Shown here: piece by piece, positions 9,083-22,100 of the stretch
Position numbering within the stretch: the stretch's first letter is position 1
How the letters are laid out: the number at the start of each line of letters is the position of its first letter
Source of the DNA: Gaetbulibacter saemankumensis DSM 17032
Lineage (GTDB): Bacteria > Bacteroidota > Bacteroidia > Flavobacteriales > Flavobacteriaceae
DNA: 64,000 nucleotides
Direction of reading: 5' to 3'
NCBI RefSeq assembly: GCF_000425645.1
Contig: NZ_AUDV01000007.1
Span: 124,001-188,000, forward strand
The notes under the pieces: model-generated
Seen by the model: the letters and a program-made list of their open reading frames with translations, nothing else
The model's database searches: none
Told to the model about the DNA's origin: nothing
Program-made: the position numbers and the translations under genes

Positions 9083-11716
9083 TTACGATAAATGCACCAT
9101 ATTTTCAATCATTATACCATTATTAGGAATATTGGATATAGGACCGTTGTAGGTGCTATAATCATTAAATAGTTCTATATGGTACTTATATCCGCATACT
9201 AGAGTTGGTAATGTTATATTATAATTTAATAGGTCTTCAAATTTAACAATAATGGCATCGTGAAATCGATAACTTTTAAATGGTAATATGTTACTGTAAT
9301 TTTCCATTAGTTTTTTTTCATTAGCAGTCATTAATTCATAAAATGTACCTTTTTGTACTCCAGCTGTCATTTCTGCTAATTGTTTGGAGTTAACCTCATC
9401 ATAGCCACAATCTAAATATATTTTTTTAGCACTATATACAGACAACCGATGGTTGTTTAATGTAGAATTATATAATTTTTTTGCTTGGTCACGTGTAATT
9501 CCTCTTTTATTCATTAAATTATTATAAATATTAAGTGCAATGTTAGTCTTAAGTATACTATCAGTAATTTGTGGGTTAGCACTTGCTAGGTCAATTGATA
9601 CATATTTGATTGGTATGATGCAGCGAAACTTCGCTGGTAATTGAGTTAATGGGTTATATTCACGACTCTTAATTTCTTCAAATTCACTTACAAGACCTTC
9701 TGTTAAGAAGTATATTAAAGCATTCAACATTTTTTTCTTTATACTTTTTCGAGTATTAGAATTTACATAAGCACTAGTGTTATTTAAAGCTTTATAAACG
9801 CCTTTAACAACCTCATCGAGCCAAATATATTCAGTGGTATTTAAAGTTATTTTAGAGTCCATACAACGTTTTAAAATTACTCTTACAGTGTTCCTGATAC
9901 GGTTTTTGTCCTTACTTTTTTCTATGTATAAGTTAGTATCATAAAAGATATCGTATAATTTAATTTCACGTTCTACATTTTTGGGTAGAATGTTATTGGT
10001 TATCTTATGACACGCATAAAGTATTTGCCAGTCATTTGTTAAGTGCTCTTTATTTTTTAAGATGTTGGTCGTTTTTTTAGAAAAATAAAGACGGTTGCAA
10101 CTGTTAATCTGTTGAGGTGTTAACTGATTATAATAATTGGAGGTATTTACATTGGACCTCAAAAATAAATCCATAGAGTTATAAAACTCATTAGGTTTAA
10201 CTCTTTGGTTATCCAATTTATTAATAATAGATGTTGCATTAGTTATTTTTAATAAATAAGCACTTAAGTATTGTAAAGCTAGTTTTACTGAATAATTCCC
10301 TTCTTTTTTAAATTTTAAACTTCTTTTTATAGCAAAGTAACCATATAATAACTCCATTTCATTTTGTTTTAATAGGTTGTTTAATATTGTTTTAAATGGT
10401 GTTTTTTTTTCAGTATAATTTGCAGTTGGATTAGGGTTAATGTAGTCTGTAACTATGAAATTATATGATTCTAAAACTGATTTTAAGACACTTTCATTAT
10501 ACAATTGATAATCATATATACATTGTAAAATAGGAGCCAAAATAACTGCTCTATTGGTGTATAGCTGAGGTGTTATTTGTTTGTAGTTTATAGACGAATA
10601 CCATTGCATAGTAGTTGCCGTTTGATGCCATCTGGTTAATTCAATGGGATAGGTTGAAATCATATTATTCACGTCATTTATAGAATCTAAATATTTTATT
10701 TCATTACCATCTTGGTCGTGTGTTGCAGTAGAATTTACAAAAAGTGCATTATGAACATTTGTTCTGCATCGGCCATAAGCTTGCACAACATCGTTAATAT
10801 GTATTTGGTATGCGTGGTTCTTTTGTTCAGAAATTATACATATTGAACAATCTTTAGTTATATCATATCCCGCAAAAAAACTACTGGATGCAAATATTAT
10901 ATCTGTGTTTTCGTAAATGTCAGGGCCATTGTAGTTTCCTCTTTCAAAAGGCTTTAATTTGAGGTCAAGAGTTAATCCTACCAAGTTTTTTACATTTAAA
11001 TTTTTAAAGGATTTGTGGTAATTTGGGTTATTAGTGAAAACGATTACCAATCGACCTTTATGGTGCTCATCCATTATAAATTGTTTAGCGTCTTTTAAAT
11101 TACTTGAAAGTTTAAGTTTCCTTTTGTTCTGGTCGGCTTTAGTTATTTTATAATATGTAATGTTTTTATCCGTTGGAACATCTAGATAATTATAGTTAGG
11201 GGTGGCAGTGCTTAATTTAAAAGGTGCATTCCATTCATTATACACTAGTTCTAAAAAATGTCCAACTTCATCCCTATAATTGGAAGATACCGTAAAGGCG
11301 TGTATTTCATCTATAAAGATGGGAATTTTTATTAGTTGGTTGTATAACTCTTTATTTTTGTTTTTTATTTTTATAATTTGATTTGGCGTTGTATTAATTA
11401 TAATATTGGTGCTGATATTTAACCAATCATTTAATTCATTCCACTTATCATCGGACTTTTCATAGATAAAAAATTGCTTATCACTTAAAAAGTCACAGCG
11501 CTTGTCCTCTTTACTTTTAATCATTCCAACATTTGGACTAATGATTAGGCAGTTTCCTTTGGTGTAATTTAATATGGAGTGTGTACCACCGTTACCAGTG
11601 CTACCTTTTATAATATAAGTGTTATTTGTAAAGTCGGTTATAACTTCTAAGGCTTTTCCGCTAACATATTTACTGTTATATTGTATTTCATTAATTTTTA
11701 TTTCATTCTTGAACAT
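9083..11716 (-). CDS. Helicase-polymerase-like replication protein of the element
   Basis: This 877-aa protein reads as two modules. Residues about 35-330 are SF2 helicase-like: a P-loop GSTGNGGT (38-45) lacking the usual lysine, DEIH (136-139), STATP (169-173) and QAYGRCR (312-318), corresponding to motifs I, II, III and VI. The C-terminal 175 residues carry three motifs in the order of family A DNA polymerases: SIDLASANPQI (Asp709) as motif A, RDQAKKLYNSTL (Arg742, Lys746) as motif B, and YRFHDAIIV (His819-Asp820) as motif C. Mobile-element and viral polymerases with such a minimal core (TV-Pol) are known, and some are joined to helicases. I infer a replication initiator/polymerase for the element. 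The helicase call is firmer than the polymerase call. Confidence 0.7.
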   Translation of the reverse strand: MFKNEIKINEIQYNSKYVSGKALEVITDFTNNTYIIKGSTGNGGTHSILNYTKGNCLIISPNVGMIKSKEDKRCDFLSDKQFFIYEKSDDKWNELNDWLNISTNIIINTTPNQIIKIKNKNKELYNQLIKIPIFIDEIHAFTVSSNYRDEVGHFLELVYNEWNAPFKLSTATPNYNYLDVPTDKNITYYKITKADQNKRKLKLSSNLKDAKQFIMDEHHKGRLVIVFTNNPNYHKSFKNLNVKNLVGLTLDLKLKPFERGNYNGPDIYENTDIIFASSSFFAGYDITKDCSICIISEQKNHAYQIHINDVVQAYGRCRTNVHNALFVNSTATHDQDGNEIKYLDSINDVNNMISTYPIELTRWHQTATTMQWYSSINYKQITPQLYTNRAVILAPILQCIYDYQLYNESVLKSVLESYNFIVTDYINPNPTANYTEKKTPFKTILNNLLKQNEMELLYGYFAIKRSLKFKKEGNYSVKLALQYLSAYLLKITNATSIINKLDNQRVKPNEFYNSMDLFLRSNVNTSNYYNQLTPQQINSCNRLYFSKKTTNILKNKEHLTNDWQILYACHKITNNILPKNVEREIKLYDIFYDTNLYIEKSKDKNRIRNTVRVILKRCMDSKITLNTTEYIWLDEVVKGVYKALNNTSAYVNSNTRKSIKKKMLNALIYFLTEGLVSEFEEIKSREYNPLTQLPAKFRCIIPIKYVSIDLASANPQITDSILKTNIALNIYNNLMNKRGITRDQAKKLYNSTLNNHRLSVYSAKKIYLDCGYDEVNSKQLAEMTAGVQKGTFYELMTANEKKLMENYSNILPFKSYRFHDAIIVKFEDLLNYNITLPTLVCGYKYHIELFNDYSTYNGPISNIPNNGIMIENMVHLS

Positions 11717-11820
11717 TTAAAAGGTTAGTATTAATTTTTTCACCTTTTTAGATAGCTTATTATGTTTTTATACTATTTATTATAAACATCATTTATTAGC
11801 ATCCAAAAGGAGTGTTATTT

Positions 11821-11849
11821 AAGAGGTCGTGGGTGACCTCTTTTTTTTT
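11821..11849 (+). terminator. Plus-strand hairpin and T-run in the leader of the replication gene
   Basis: AAGAGGTC (11821-11828) pairs perfectly with GACCTCTT (11835-11842) and is followed by seven further T on the plus strand. Both neighbouring genes run on the minus strand, so no plus-strand gene explains it. It could end a short antisense RNA to the replication gene leader, or act as a hairpin in the minus-strand transcript. Confidence 0.55.
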
Positions 11850-11856
11850 ATCAATA

Positions 11857-12135
11857 TTATATTTCGATGATGTAGTTTTTTATCATTGAATTTAATTTTA
11901 CCCAATATGCTGAACGTACAGCTTTTCTAGTGTTATAAGTTGGGTCATTAGGTCTTGGTAGAGGGTAAATTTTACGTAACCATCGATTTTTTAGTAGTGT
12001 TTTTCCGTTAGATATGTCACCAGCTTCATTAATAAAATATAATACCAGTAATAGGTTTTTTCTTTGTGAGTGAGTTAATTGGTTGTAATCATCAGTAACT
12101 TTAAATTGCTTTTTGTTTCTTTTTTCGTTTTTCAT
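11857..12135 (-). CDS. Hypothetical 92-aa basic protein upstream of the replication gene
   Basis: This small, strongly basic, mostly helical protein ('QLTHSQRKNLLLVLYFINEA' at about 19-38, several Arg/Lys near the C-terminus) has no family I recognise. It lies 140 bp upstream of the helicase-polymerase-like gene on the same strand and is separated from it by a hairpin. Size, charge and position would suit a DNA-binding copy-number or partition factor, but that is inference from context only. Confidence 0.5.
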   Translation of the reverse strand: MKNEKRNKKQFKVTDDYNQLTHSQRKNLLLVLYFINEAGDISNGKTLLKNRWLRKIYPLPRPNDPTYNTRKAVRSAYWVKLNSMIKNYIIEI

Positions 12136-12390
12136 TTTTTTTATTTAAGAAATCGCTATAGTCCTTTATAAAAAGGGCTTAATAATATGTAGTCTATTAT
12201 TGATATAAAAACCCATTTTGTAAATAGTAAACATTGACTTTTCGATGAAATACATATAAATCTGCTGAAATACGTTAATAGGGAGGGGTGATTATGTTGT
12301 GCTTTTTGGAAATCTCAGGGCATCCGATTTTTATGAAGTTTATTGTGGTGATGTTAATATTGGTAGGGAGTTTGAGGTTTTTTATAGTAT

Positions 12391-12434
12391 CCGTCCTTAA
12401 CCTTTATATATATAACAATGAAACTTAAGGACGG
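12391..12434. repeat. Perfect 10-bp inverted repeat, candidate resolvase subsite or operator
   Basis: CCGTCCTTAA (12391-12400) and TTAAGGACGG (12425-12434) are exact reverse complements 24 bp apart. No T-run follows, so a terminator is unlikely. Confidence 0.5.
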
Positions 12435-12456
12435 GGTATAATTTATCAATGTTATT

Positions 12457-12496
12457 ATTTTACATAACAGAAATGTTCATTACAAAGATGTAAAAT
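12457..12496. repeat. Perfect 9-bp inverted repeat just upstream of the resolvase gene
   Basis: ATTTTACAT (12457-12465) and ATGTAAAAT (12488-12496) are exact reverse complements spanning 40 bp and ending 33 bp before the resolvase ATG. Resolvases usually bind dyads of this scale beside their own gene. The centre is 64 bp from that of the preceding dyad. Confidence 0.5.
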
Positions 12497-12529
12497 TGTT
12501 TATCTTTAGGTATTAAAAAAATAGATAGA

Positions 12530-13168
12530 ATGAAGTATGTTAGCTATTATCGTGTATCTACCCGTAAACAAGATTTAGGCCTAAAGGCCCAACAAACTAT
12601 TGTTAATAATCATTTAAAACCTGATGATGAGGTGGTGGGGTCATTTGCAGAAAAGGAAACTGGTACCAATAAGCGAGTTAGGATAGAATTGCAAAAGGCA
12701 ATTGATTTGGTGAAGAAAACTAATGCTACATTATTAATAGCTAAGTTAGACCGCTTAAGTCGTAATGTTGCTTTTGTATCAACACTAATGGATTCTGGTA
12801 TTGATTTTAAAGCATTGGATATGCCTTACGCTAATAAGCTAACCATTCATATTTTTAGTGCAATTGCAGAACACGAAGCAGAATTGATTGCTAATAGAAC
12901 TAAACAAGCATTAGCAGAACTAAAGAAAGATGGTGTTAAACTAGGCAAACCCGAAAATATGACCCAAGAGGGACGTAACAAGGGCGTAAAGACTAATATA
13001 GAAAAAGCAAAAACCAATATCAATAACCGTAAGGCTAGGGCATTTATAAAGGCGTTGCGTTCACAAGGATTAAATTTTAATCAAATTGCTAAGGAACTTA
13101 ATTCTAATGGCTTTGTTACTAGTCGAGGGAAACAATTTCAGGCTATTCAGGTCCAAAGACTAGTGTAG
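12530..13168 (+). CDS. Small serine recombinase (resolvase/invertase family)
   Basis: This 212-aa protein has the resolvase N-terminal domain with YYRVSTRKQD (nucleophile Ser10), the LDRLSRN motif (73-79) and the long E helix with 'FSAIAEHEAELIANRTKQAL', followed by a C-terminal helix-turn-helix at about 175-212. Length and order are those of Tn3-type resolvases and DNA invertases. Directly upstream are two inverted repeats that could be its binding sites. In an element that also codes for a replication-like protein, dimer resolution is the natural role; inversion of a DNA segment is the alternative, but I saw no invertible segment bounded by matching repeats. Confidence 0.9.
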   Translation: MKYVSYYRVSTRKQDLGLKAQQTIVNNHLKPDDEVVGSFAEKETGTNKRVRIELQKAIDLVKKTNATLLIAKLDRLSRNVAFVSTLMDSGIDFKALDMPYANKLTIHIFSAIAEHEAELIANRTKQALAELKKDGVKLGKPENMTQEGRNKGVKTNIEKAKTNINNRKARAFIKALRSQGLNFNQIAKELNSNGFVTSRGKQFQAIQVQRLV

Positions 13169-16100
13169 ATTATTAATTTCTCCCCCCTATTAGATTGCCC
13201 TACATTATTTATATATAAATAAGTTAATGAATGTCTTTTTTGGGGGCTAGGGGGTATAAAATATGTGTGTTCACTATCTATGGAGCAAAATTTAGAGTCA
13301 GTAGGCTTCTACTTAGTAGAAAAAATAGGTGTGAAATATTCTACAATATTGTTTATAACTCTTAATATGTTTGTTTTTTATAAGAAGCATTAATAATTAA
13401 ATTTACTTCACTAATACATCAAATTAAGAAACCTTAGGGTAAGTGAATTAAAGTATATTTTAGTAAAGATTTAATTTTTCTTTTGATGAAAAAATTCTAA
13501 TTATATGAATTATAAAACAGAATCTTTGGCATATTTAAAGGATATTCAAAGGGTGTACAATAAAGTAAGGGAGGTTGTAGAATCAAAAAAGGACTATGTT
13601 TATATAGATTTTGATGATGAGAAGAAAATTGTTATTAAGGACTTAGATTTTGAATCTGATTTTCATTTTATAATACATAATCCAACATTTATGAACAACA
13701 AGTTTATGTATAAATTAACTCTAAAACCTTATAATGCTGGGCCTATTGAAACTAAAACTGTTTCCGTTGCATCTCATAATAATGGGATATTTCAAACTTT
13801 AACAAACTGGATTAGCTTAATCGAGCAATATGAAACACTTGAATTACACCCAAATAGTAAAGTGTTTCAACATTACGAAAAGGAAATATTTAAATCATTT
13901 ACTTTTATTGATGATGAAAATGATGATTTACCCTTAGAGCGTGAGAAACAAATTCTTTTAAGTGAATGGATAGATGAGGCAATTGTTATATTAGAAGAAG
14001 ATGAAGGTGATAATACTCAAATAATTGAAGAATTAAAGTATTTAAATGCTAATATGCCTAAATTGAATCAAAAACAGATTAAATTAAAGTTTGGTCGTAC
14101 AATGGCAAAAGTTAAGTTTACCAGTATTACATTAATAAATAAATTAGCAGAAATAAGTACAAGTTGGGGTGTTGGAAAGTTACTAGATATGTTTATACAT
14201 TAATTATAACTAAAGGAAAACTCTTTCTCATAAAGGAAGCTATTCTCATACATTTAATTCCTGAATAAATTATTTTATAATATTAAAAATATGGCAATAC
14301 AACATTTAGAATTTGACGATGTGATAAAGGTTAGAAAATCACTTTTAATATCAAGTTTAATTGGTTTGTTTTTTAAACAAATGATTAATTTTTCATCTGG
14401 TGATTTCGAGTTTTTTGGTTTCAAAGTAATTAATCTTGATGCCACATTTATACCAAATTTTATTGGGGGTATAATCATTTTTTTTATGGTGGTTTTTGGA
14501 ATACGAATAATGAATGATAGATTTAAAGAAAAATATACAGCAAAAATTAATTGGATTGATTCAACCAATTTTCATAATGTCGAATTTATAGCTAAAACAG
14601 CACAGCAAATATTCAAAGAAAAATTGTTGCAAGCATATGACGATGAAGTGAAAATGGAAATGACATTTAATAAAAGAGCAATAATATTTCTTGATTTATG
14701 GTTCCCAATTATCTTTGCTATTATCGTTTTGTGTAATATATACTTTGATATTTTTAACTTTTATATTTATGGTAAGTGTTTACCTTAAAACTTTATTAAA
14801 CACTATTAATGAAAAGCAGATTTCTTTTATTGTTCACCGTAACATTATTATTTAGTTCTTGTTCAATTGATGGTAATACGCCAGATAGAATAATAGGTAA
14901 TTGGCAAATCATTGAATATTATGATAATTCAGTTAGGGGAAAAGAATATTTTGAAGTTGATTAATTAATTATAGAAGGTGTAACATATAATGGTATAAGT
15001 GCATATGTTTTATACTAAAAGTTAACCCACCGCTACGGTGGGTTTTTTTATCTTTAAAAATAAAGGAAAATTTATGAGTAATAAATACACAATAGATGAT
15101 TTTAGTTGGTTTTTAAATAGACATAATATTCTTAAAGAAATTTACACCGAAGAAGAATTGGATTTGTTTTTAGATGAATATGGTGATGAAATTAACTTTC
15201 ATAATTATTGTTGGTCACTATTTAATAGAGCATTAAAAAAGAGTGCTGATAAATATCGTATAGATGGAAATGAGGAACAATTTTATCAAAGAAATGGAAG
15301 TATTTATTATTCAATGGGTAGGTTTAGACGTGAAGAAGGTGGTAATGTAAACTCGGTTAATAAGTACTTAAGAATGGGGTTTGAATCACAAGCAAAAGCG
15401 CATATGGTGAGTGATTTAAAAGGTAGTGTAAAAATAATAGCACAAGTGGTTGCCGCCCCAAAAGGCAGATGTGAATATGCAGATAGTATAAATGATAAAT
15501 TAATAGAAATTGATGATTTAATTGATGAATGCCACATTGCAACAGATAAATGCACAAGTTCGTTCAGTTGTGCGTGTACATTCGGTATTAAACCAGTACG
15601 TGATAAAAATGGGCGTATTATTTGGAAGAAGTAAATATGTTTGATAATTATAAAAAGAACGACCCAAGATTCTGGTGGGTGTATACCAAATATACCAGAC
15701 CAGTATTAATTGTGCTTTTTATTTTATTAGTTATAATAGTAATTTATGATAAATTGATTAACTTATAGATTATAAGAATCATTAGACTATGATTTTTAGA
15801 CTGGAATTAGTTTTTTGAAAATATTCTTGTTGATAGTGCTAATTTTAGTAACTGCGGTATAAGTTAAATTAAACAATCATAAAAATGGAAAATAATCAGA
15901 TAGAAGATAATATTAAACAAACTAAGAAAATTTTACTTTTAAATGAGGTTAGTGCTAAAAAGAAATTAACTAGAGAAGATATAATCGAAATAACAAAGCT
16001 TGAAGCTGAGGGAGTTATAAAAAAAGAAGAGATTTATAATATTGGCAAGGTTTTTCCAGAATTTTTTAAAATGCAAATTACGTTAATTAATGCTTTAATT

Positions 16101-19100
16101 AATGTTTCTTATAATTTTAATGAAAGCCATAAGAAATCAGTTGAGCCATTAATGGAAGTTATAAGAGAATCAGCTAATATTTTGGAAAAACTCACGGAAA
16201 AGGTGGAAAGTGATGAGTCTATTAAAATTATTGCGGAAAAATCTATTGAACTTGCAAAAATACACATTGAAATCTTAAAAATTAATGAGAGAATGTCAAA
16301 AGATAAAAATTCAGTTTATAAAAGGTTGATTTCTAATTTGGTATTTGCGACTGTTGTTGGAGGAATTTTCTTTTTTAAAAGAGTCGGTAAGCTAGGTTAA
16401 TAGTTGATATAGGTTTAAAGTTGATTATTTAAATAATGTTATTCGTATTAAGTTTATTATTCAAAACAAACACCTCTACAATATCCTAATGTACTGTCGC
16501 AATGTAGGAAATTGATTGTTGTTACATCACCTTGTTTAAAATTTACTGTATTAGAAGCACTCCAACTTCTGGTTCCACACGTGAAATTTATATCAACATT
16601 AATATTTGAATAGCCGCCTGACATACCTTTATTTAGAGAAAAGGTTTGTGAGCTACCAAATTCAATATTTAAGTTAGAGAATTCATATCCCACGAGGCTA
16701 ATATTTGTAATGACTTTATCAGTATTGCTATTATTCACTATAGTTAGTGATGTAGATTCATTTTCATCTGATGAACTACAGGTAAATAGTAATATTGTTA
16801 AAAGTGTAAGAAATTTTGATTTCATATAATCGAATACTATCCAAATTTAAAAAATATTCAACAATTGAACAATATTCAACAACCCACACATTTAATATAT
16901 TTACAGATGTAGTAGTATGCGCCATTATAGCAAGAACTTTTATTGTTGACTAGACAAATCGTACTACTAAAATATAATTCCGTTCAGGAAATAAATGTTT
17001 ACCTTTAAAAATAAATAATATGAATAAATTAGTTTCACTTATTATACAGCCAGATTTAGATTATGATGTTAAAAAACTGCAATATTTCGCAATAATAATT
17101 ATTGTTGGAATAATCGCACATAGGCATTATTTTATTAAAGGAATTAATAATACTTATAGCAATAGGACGATTCTTTATTGCTTCTATGTTTTATTATTAT
17201 TTGTTATTTGGTCGTATATAATACCAATCTTTGTATAGTAAATTCATACCACCACATTATATACTATCACAGATGTGGCTTTGGTAGGAGGTGGGGCTTA
17301 TCCGCAACCGGGAGAAATTTCTCTTTCTCACAATGGAGTTTTGTTTTTAGATGAATTACCAGAGTTTAAACGCAGTGTTTTAGAAGTACTCAGACAGCCT
17401 CTGGAAGATCGGGAGGTGACCATCTCAAGAGCTAAATTTACCGTTACCTATCCGAGTAGTTTTATGTTGGTTGCAAGTATGAATCCAAGTCCTGGAGGGT
17501 ATTTTAATGATCCAAACGCGCCTGTAACTTCAAGCCCTGCTGAAATGCAGCGTTATTTGAGTAAAATTTCAGGGCCACTTTTAGATCGTATTGATATTCA
17601 TATTGAGGTGACTCCTGTACCTTTCGAAAAGTTATCGGAAGAACGTAAAAGTGAGTCGTCTACGGATATTAGAAAACGTGTAACCAAAGCACGTGAAATT
17701 CAGACTGAACGTTTCTGTGATCTGGAAAATATTCATTATAATGCACAAATGAATACGAAGCAAATTCGAAAGCATTGTGCGTTAGATTCAACTTCAAAGG
17801 AACTTTTAAAAAAGGCTATGGAGCGCTTAAGTCTTTCTGCTCGAGCTTATGACAGGATACTAAAAGTCGCTCGTACTATTGCCGATTTAGAGGGTTCAGA
17901 ACAGGTAAATGGTACTCATATTAGTGAAGCGATTCAATACAGAAGTTTAGACCGAGAAGGTTGGTTAGGGTAAATAAATTTGTATAATTGCATTTTTAAT
18001 AATCAAATTTATTCGGAATGAAGTATTATATATTAATAGCATTAACCTTAGTTTTAAGTTGTAACACATCAAAAAAAGAAGAGAAAACTGCTGATGATAT
18101 GCCTGTGAATGATAATGTTTTAAAGCCTGAATTAAATTTGGAGCAAGCCAATATGTTGGCAGATTTACCATTGCACTGTATTAATACAGAATATCCGAAT
18201 AAATTATCTCAGACACTTGGAGGTGATGAAGATTTAAAAGCACCTCGCGAATTACATCCTGCATTTTATGGTTGTTTTGACTGGCATTCTTCGGTACATG
18301 GGCATTGGAGTTTAGTAAGTTTATTAAAACAATTTCCAAACATTAATGATGCTCAGAGTGTGAAGAAACGTTTGTTAACGAATTTGTCCAAAGAAAATAT
18401 AGATGCCGAAGTATTATATTTTCAAGGAAAGCATAATAAAAGTTATGAGCGTACTTATGGCTGGGCTTGGTTGTTGAAATTGGCTGAAGAATTACATACT
18501 TGGGATGCATCTGAAGCGCGTGTTTTAGAAAATAATTTGCAGCCATTAACCGATATTATCGTTGATAAATTTATAGCTTACTTACCAAAACTCAATTATC
18601 CATTACGTGTAGGAACACATACGAATACGGCTTTTGGATTGTCTTTTGCATATGATTATGCGAAGGCTGTAAATAATATAACTCTAAAGGAAGCTATAAC
18701 AAGTAGAGCTAAATTTTTCTATGCAAACGATATTAATTGTCCAATATCATGGGAGCCTAGCGGTTCCGATTTTTTATCACCTTGTTTAGAAGAAGCCGCT
18801 TTGATGAAGCGACTTTTGTCTCAGGAAGAATTTAAAATTTGGATTCATAAATTTTTACCACAACTTGAAAATAAGGCGTTTACCATAGAAACTGGTAAAG
18901 TGTCCGATAGAACTGATGGCCATTTAGTACACTTAGATGGTGTGAATTTTTCTAGAGCATGGAATTTAATTAAGATTTCCGAGGGACTTCCAGAGTATGA
19001 GCATTTGCATAATGTTGCTTATAATCATGTGAATCATTCCTTGCCAAGTATTTTTGGCGACAGTTATGAGGGAGGGCATTGGTTAGGTACTTTTGCTATA

Positions 19101-22100
19101 TATGCACTTAAGGAAATCAATAAAGATTAGCCATATTTAGGAATAAGTTGTTAAATTATTATTAATTAGACTTTATACCCTTAAAATATTTATTGTTTTG
19201 TAAACGTAAACAACTCAATTAATATTGAAATGAAGCTAATTAATACTTTTACTTTTTTTATTTTTTTAACCAATTTGGCTTTTGCTCAGGGAGCTTTGGT
19301 TAATGCACCATCTATGAGTCCTGATGGTCAGAAAATCGCCTTTAATTATCAAGGTGATATTTGGACGGCTAATGTAGACGGTTCTGATATCAAGCGAATT
19401 ACCATACATGAAGCTTATGATACTAAACCATTATGGGGAGCAGATGGCAAGCAGATTGCATTTCAAAGTAACCGATTTGGAGGTTATGATATTTTTACTG
19501 TCCCTGCTGAAGGAGGGATACCAAAGCGGATTACTTATCATTCAACAAGTGATTATTTAACCGATTATACAGCGAGCGGAGATATTATTTTTTCAACCAG
19601 AAGAAACTTTGTTCAGGTCGAAAACGAGATGGAAACCCATATTGTTAGTGCTCATGGAGGCACTCCAAAGCGTTATTTGGATGCATTAGGTTTCGATGCA
19701 AGATTATCGCCAAATGGCAAATTTGTTGTATTTACAAAAGGCTATTGTCGTATTCAAAGAGAAGCGTATCAAGGTTCGGCGAATAGAGATATATGGTTAT
19801 ACGATATAAAAAATGACAAATACACACAGTTAACAGTTTTTGAAGGAAATGATTTTTATCCGCAGTGGGCCGATAATAATACTATTTACTTTCAGTCTTC
19901 TCGTTCTGGACGTTATAATGTTTATAAGCTTGAAATTGATAATCAAGGTGAAAAAAATAGTGACATTTCTCAGATTACCAATTTTAAAGATATGGGAATT
20001 TTTTCCTTTAATTTAAGTCGCAATGGTAAAGATATTGTCTTGGTTAAAGGCGATGAGTTATATCATGTAAATGTAGTTACTCAAGATAAAAAAGCCATTA
20101 ATTTAGATATCGCGTCTGATTATAAGTTTTATCCTGTTTCGCATAAAACATTTACAAGCCGAATTGAGGACGTTGCTATATCGCCCAATGGAGAAAAGAG
20201 TGCTTTTGTTATTCGAGGAGAACTTTTTGTAAAAACGACTAATAAGGATGATAAGAAAACAGTAAACTTATCGAAATCGGCATATAGAGATAGAATGCCA
20301 GCTTGGTTAAATGATAGTACCTTAGTATTTGTTTCAGACAGGGAAGGTCAGAATGATTTTTATTTAGTAAAATCTGGAGATGAGAAAGAATCGGATTTAG
20401 TTAAAACATTAAAATATGAGGTCGTTCGCTTAACAAAGACAAGTGAGGATGAAAAGGATCCGGTAATATCTCCAGATGGTAAATCTATTGCTTTTTCGAG
20501 AGGAACGGATAAATTAATCGTTGCAGAAATTAATTCGAAAGGAAATATAACCAATGAAAATGTGTTACTAAATGGCTGGGCTTCACCTTCAGGAGTGTCA
20601 TGGTCACCAGATTCAAAATGGTTAGCATATAGTTTAAGTGATTTAGAATTTAATAATGAAATTTATATTCATAAAGCTGATAATTCGGAATCACCTGTTA
20701 ATATCTCTATGCATCCAAAACAGGATATGAATCCTATTTGGAGTCCTGATGGATCTAAATTAATGTTTTCATCAAATAGGAATAATGGCGATTACGATAT
20801 TTGGTTTACTTGGTTAAAAAAGGCCGATTGGGAAAAAACACCCGAAGATTGGAAAGACGAAGAGGCAAAATCGAAAAGTAAATCTTCGGCAAAAAAAGGG
20901 GGTAAATCTAAAGATTCTATAACACCAATTGCTATTGATTTTGAAGATATTCATGAGCGTCAAGTTCAAGTTACAGCTTCAGTGGGTGGTGAGTTCGGTG
21001 AGTTTTTCTGTAAAGACGGAAAAACCATTTATTACACAACAGGAAGTAGAAGTCGAGGTAATGCTAAGGTTGATAGCGATCTTTTTAAAATTTCCTGGGA
21101 TAAAAAAGGCGAAAAGTCGTTAACATCAAATAATTCTAAGCCGGCTCATTTTTCGGTAGACAGTAAGTCTTCAAAGGTTCTTTTTACCAGAGGTTCAGGA
21201 ACTTTATCGGTAATGAGTTTGTCTAGTAATAAACCGGAAAGCTTATCGGTGAGTGCAAAAATGGATGTCGATTATTTCAAAGAATCGGATCAGATTTTTG
21301 AGGAGGCATGGCGAGCAATTAACGATGGGTTTTATGATCCTAATTTTCATGGTAGAGATTGGGAAGCTTTAAAGAAAGTCTATAAGCCACTTGCAATGAA
21401 AGCTTCAACGCGTAGCGATTTTCAAAATATTTTTAATTGGATGCTTGGTCAAGTGAATGCCAGTCACATGGGCTTTAGAAATGGTGAGAATTTAGAAAAT
21501 GTACAGAGAGAATCTACTGGATTGTTGGGAGTAGAATTAAAACCTCTATCTAATGGTCATGTTGAGGTAACTTCGCTGGTTTCAGGGATGCCAGCTAGTA
21601 AAAGTACAAGTAGATTGTATAAAGGTGATGTTATCACGGCTGTGAATGGGGTTGATTTAGATAAAAAGACTAATTTTTATAGTTTATTTCAAGGGGTGGC
21701 CAATCAAATTATTTATTTAAATGTGAATCGTGCTAACGAAAAACGAGAAGTTCTTATAAGACCGGAGTATTCAAATCAGCGAGAAAACTATCTGGCCTGG
21801 GTTAAGGAGCGTAAGCGATTAACGGATAAATATTCAAATGGAAAATTAGGTTATGTTCATATTGAAGGTATGAATTGGCAGAGCTTTGAAGAATTTGAAA
21901 GAGAACTTACGGCAGCAGGTTACGGTAAGGAAGGTATTGTTATCGATGTGCGCTATAATGGTGGTGGTTGGACAACTGATTATCTAATGGCAGTTTTAAA
22001 TGTAAAGCAACACGCTTACACAGTGCCAAGGGGAGCAGCTGAGAATTTAGAAAAGGAACATACTAAATTCAAAAATCACTATCCATATAGTGAACGATTG

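Larger units (their letters stand above)
12136..12529. other. 394-bp divergent intergenic region of the element (candidate res/origin region)
   Basis: No gene is visible. The region separates the minus-strand replication side from the plus-strand resolvase. Its right half holds two clear dyads (12391-12434 and 12457-12496), listed separately. TGAAATAC occurs twice near 12246 and 12271. Divergent position, dyads and AT-rich stretches fit a resolution site, an operator or a replication origin. Confidence 0.4.
6801..17277. mobile_element. 10.5-kb integrative element inserted in comM
   Basis: The element runs from just after the left GATGTG core to the end of the right core, 10,477 bp. It splits comM without loss of coding bases. 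Its genes are a large serine integrase next to the left border, a small membrane protein, a helicase-polymerase-like replication protein, a 92-aa protein, a serine resolvase, and about ten small genes, mostly membrane proteins, lipoproteins or orphans. Base composition is visibly more AT-rich than the flanks, and gene density is lower. I see no relaxase, coupling protein, conjugation, capsid or terminase gene. It is best described as an integrative, possibly self-replicating, plasmid-like element. Confidence 0.9.
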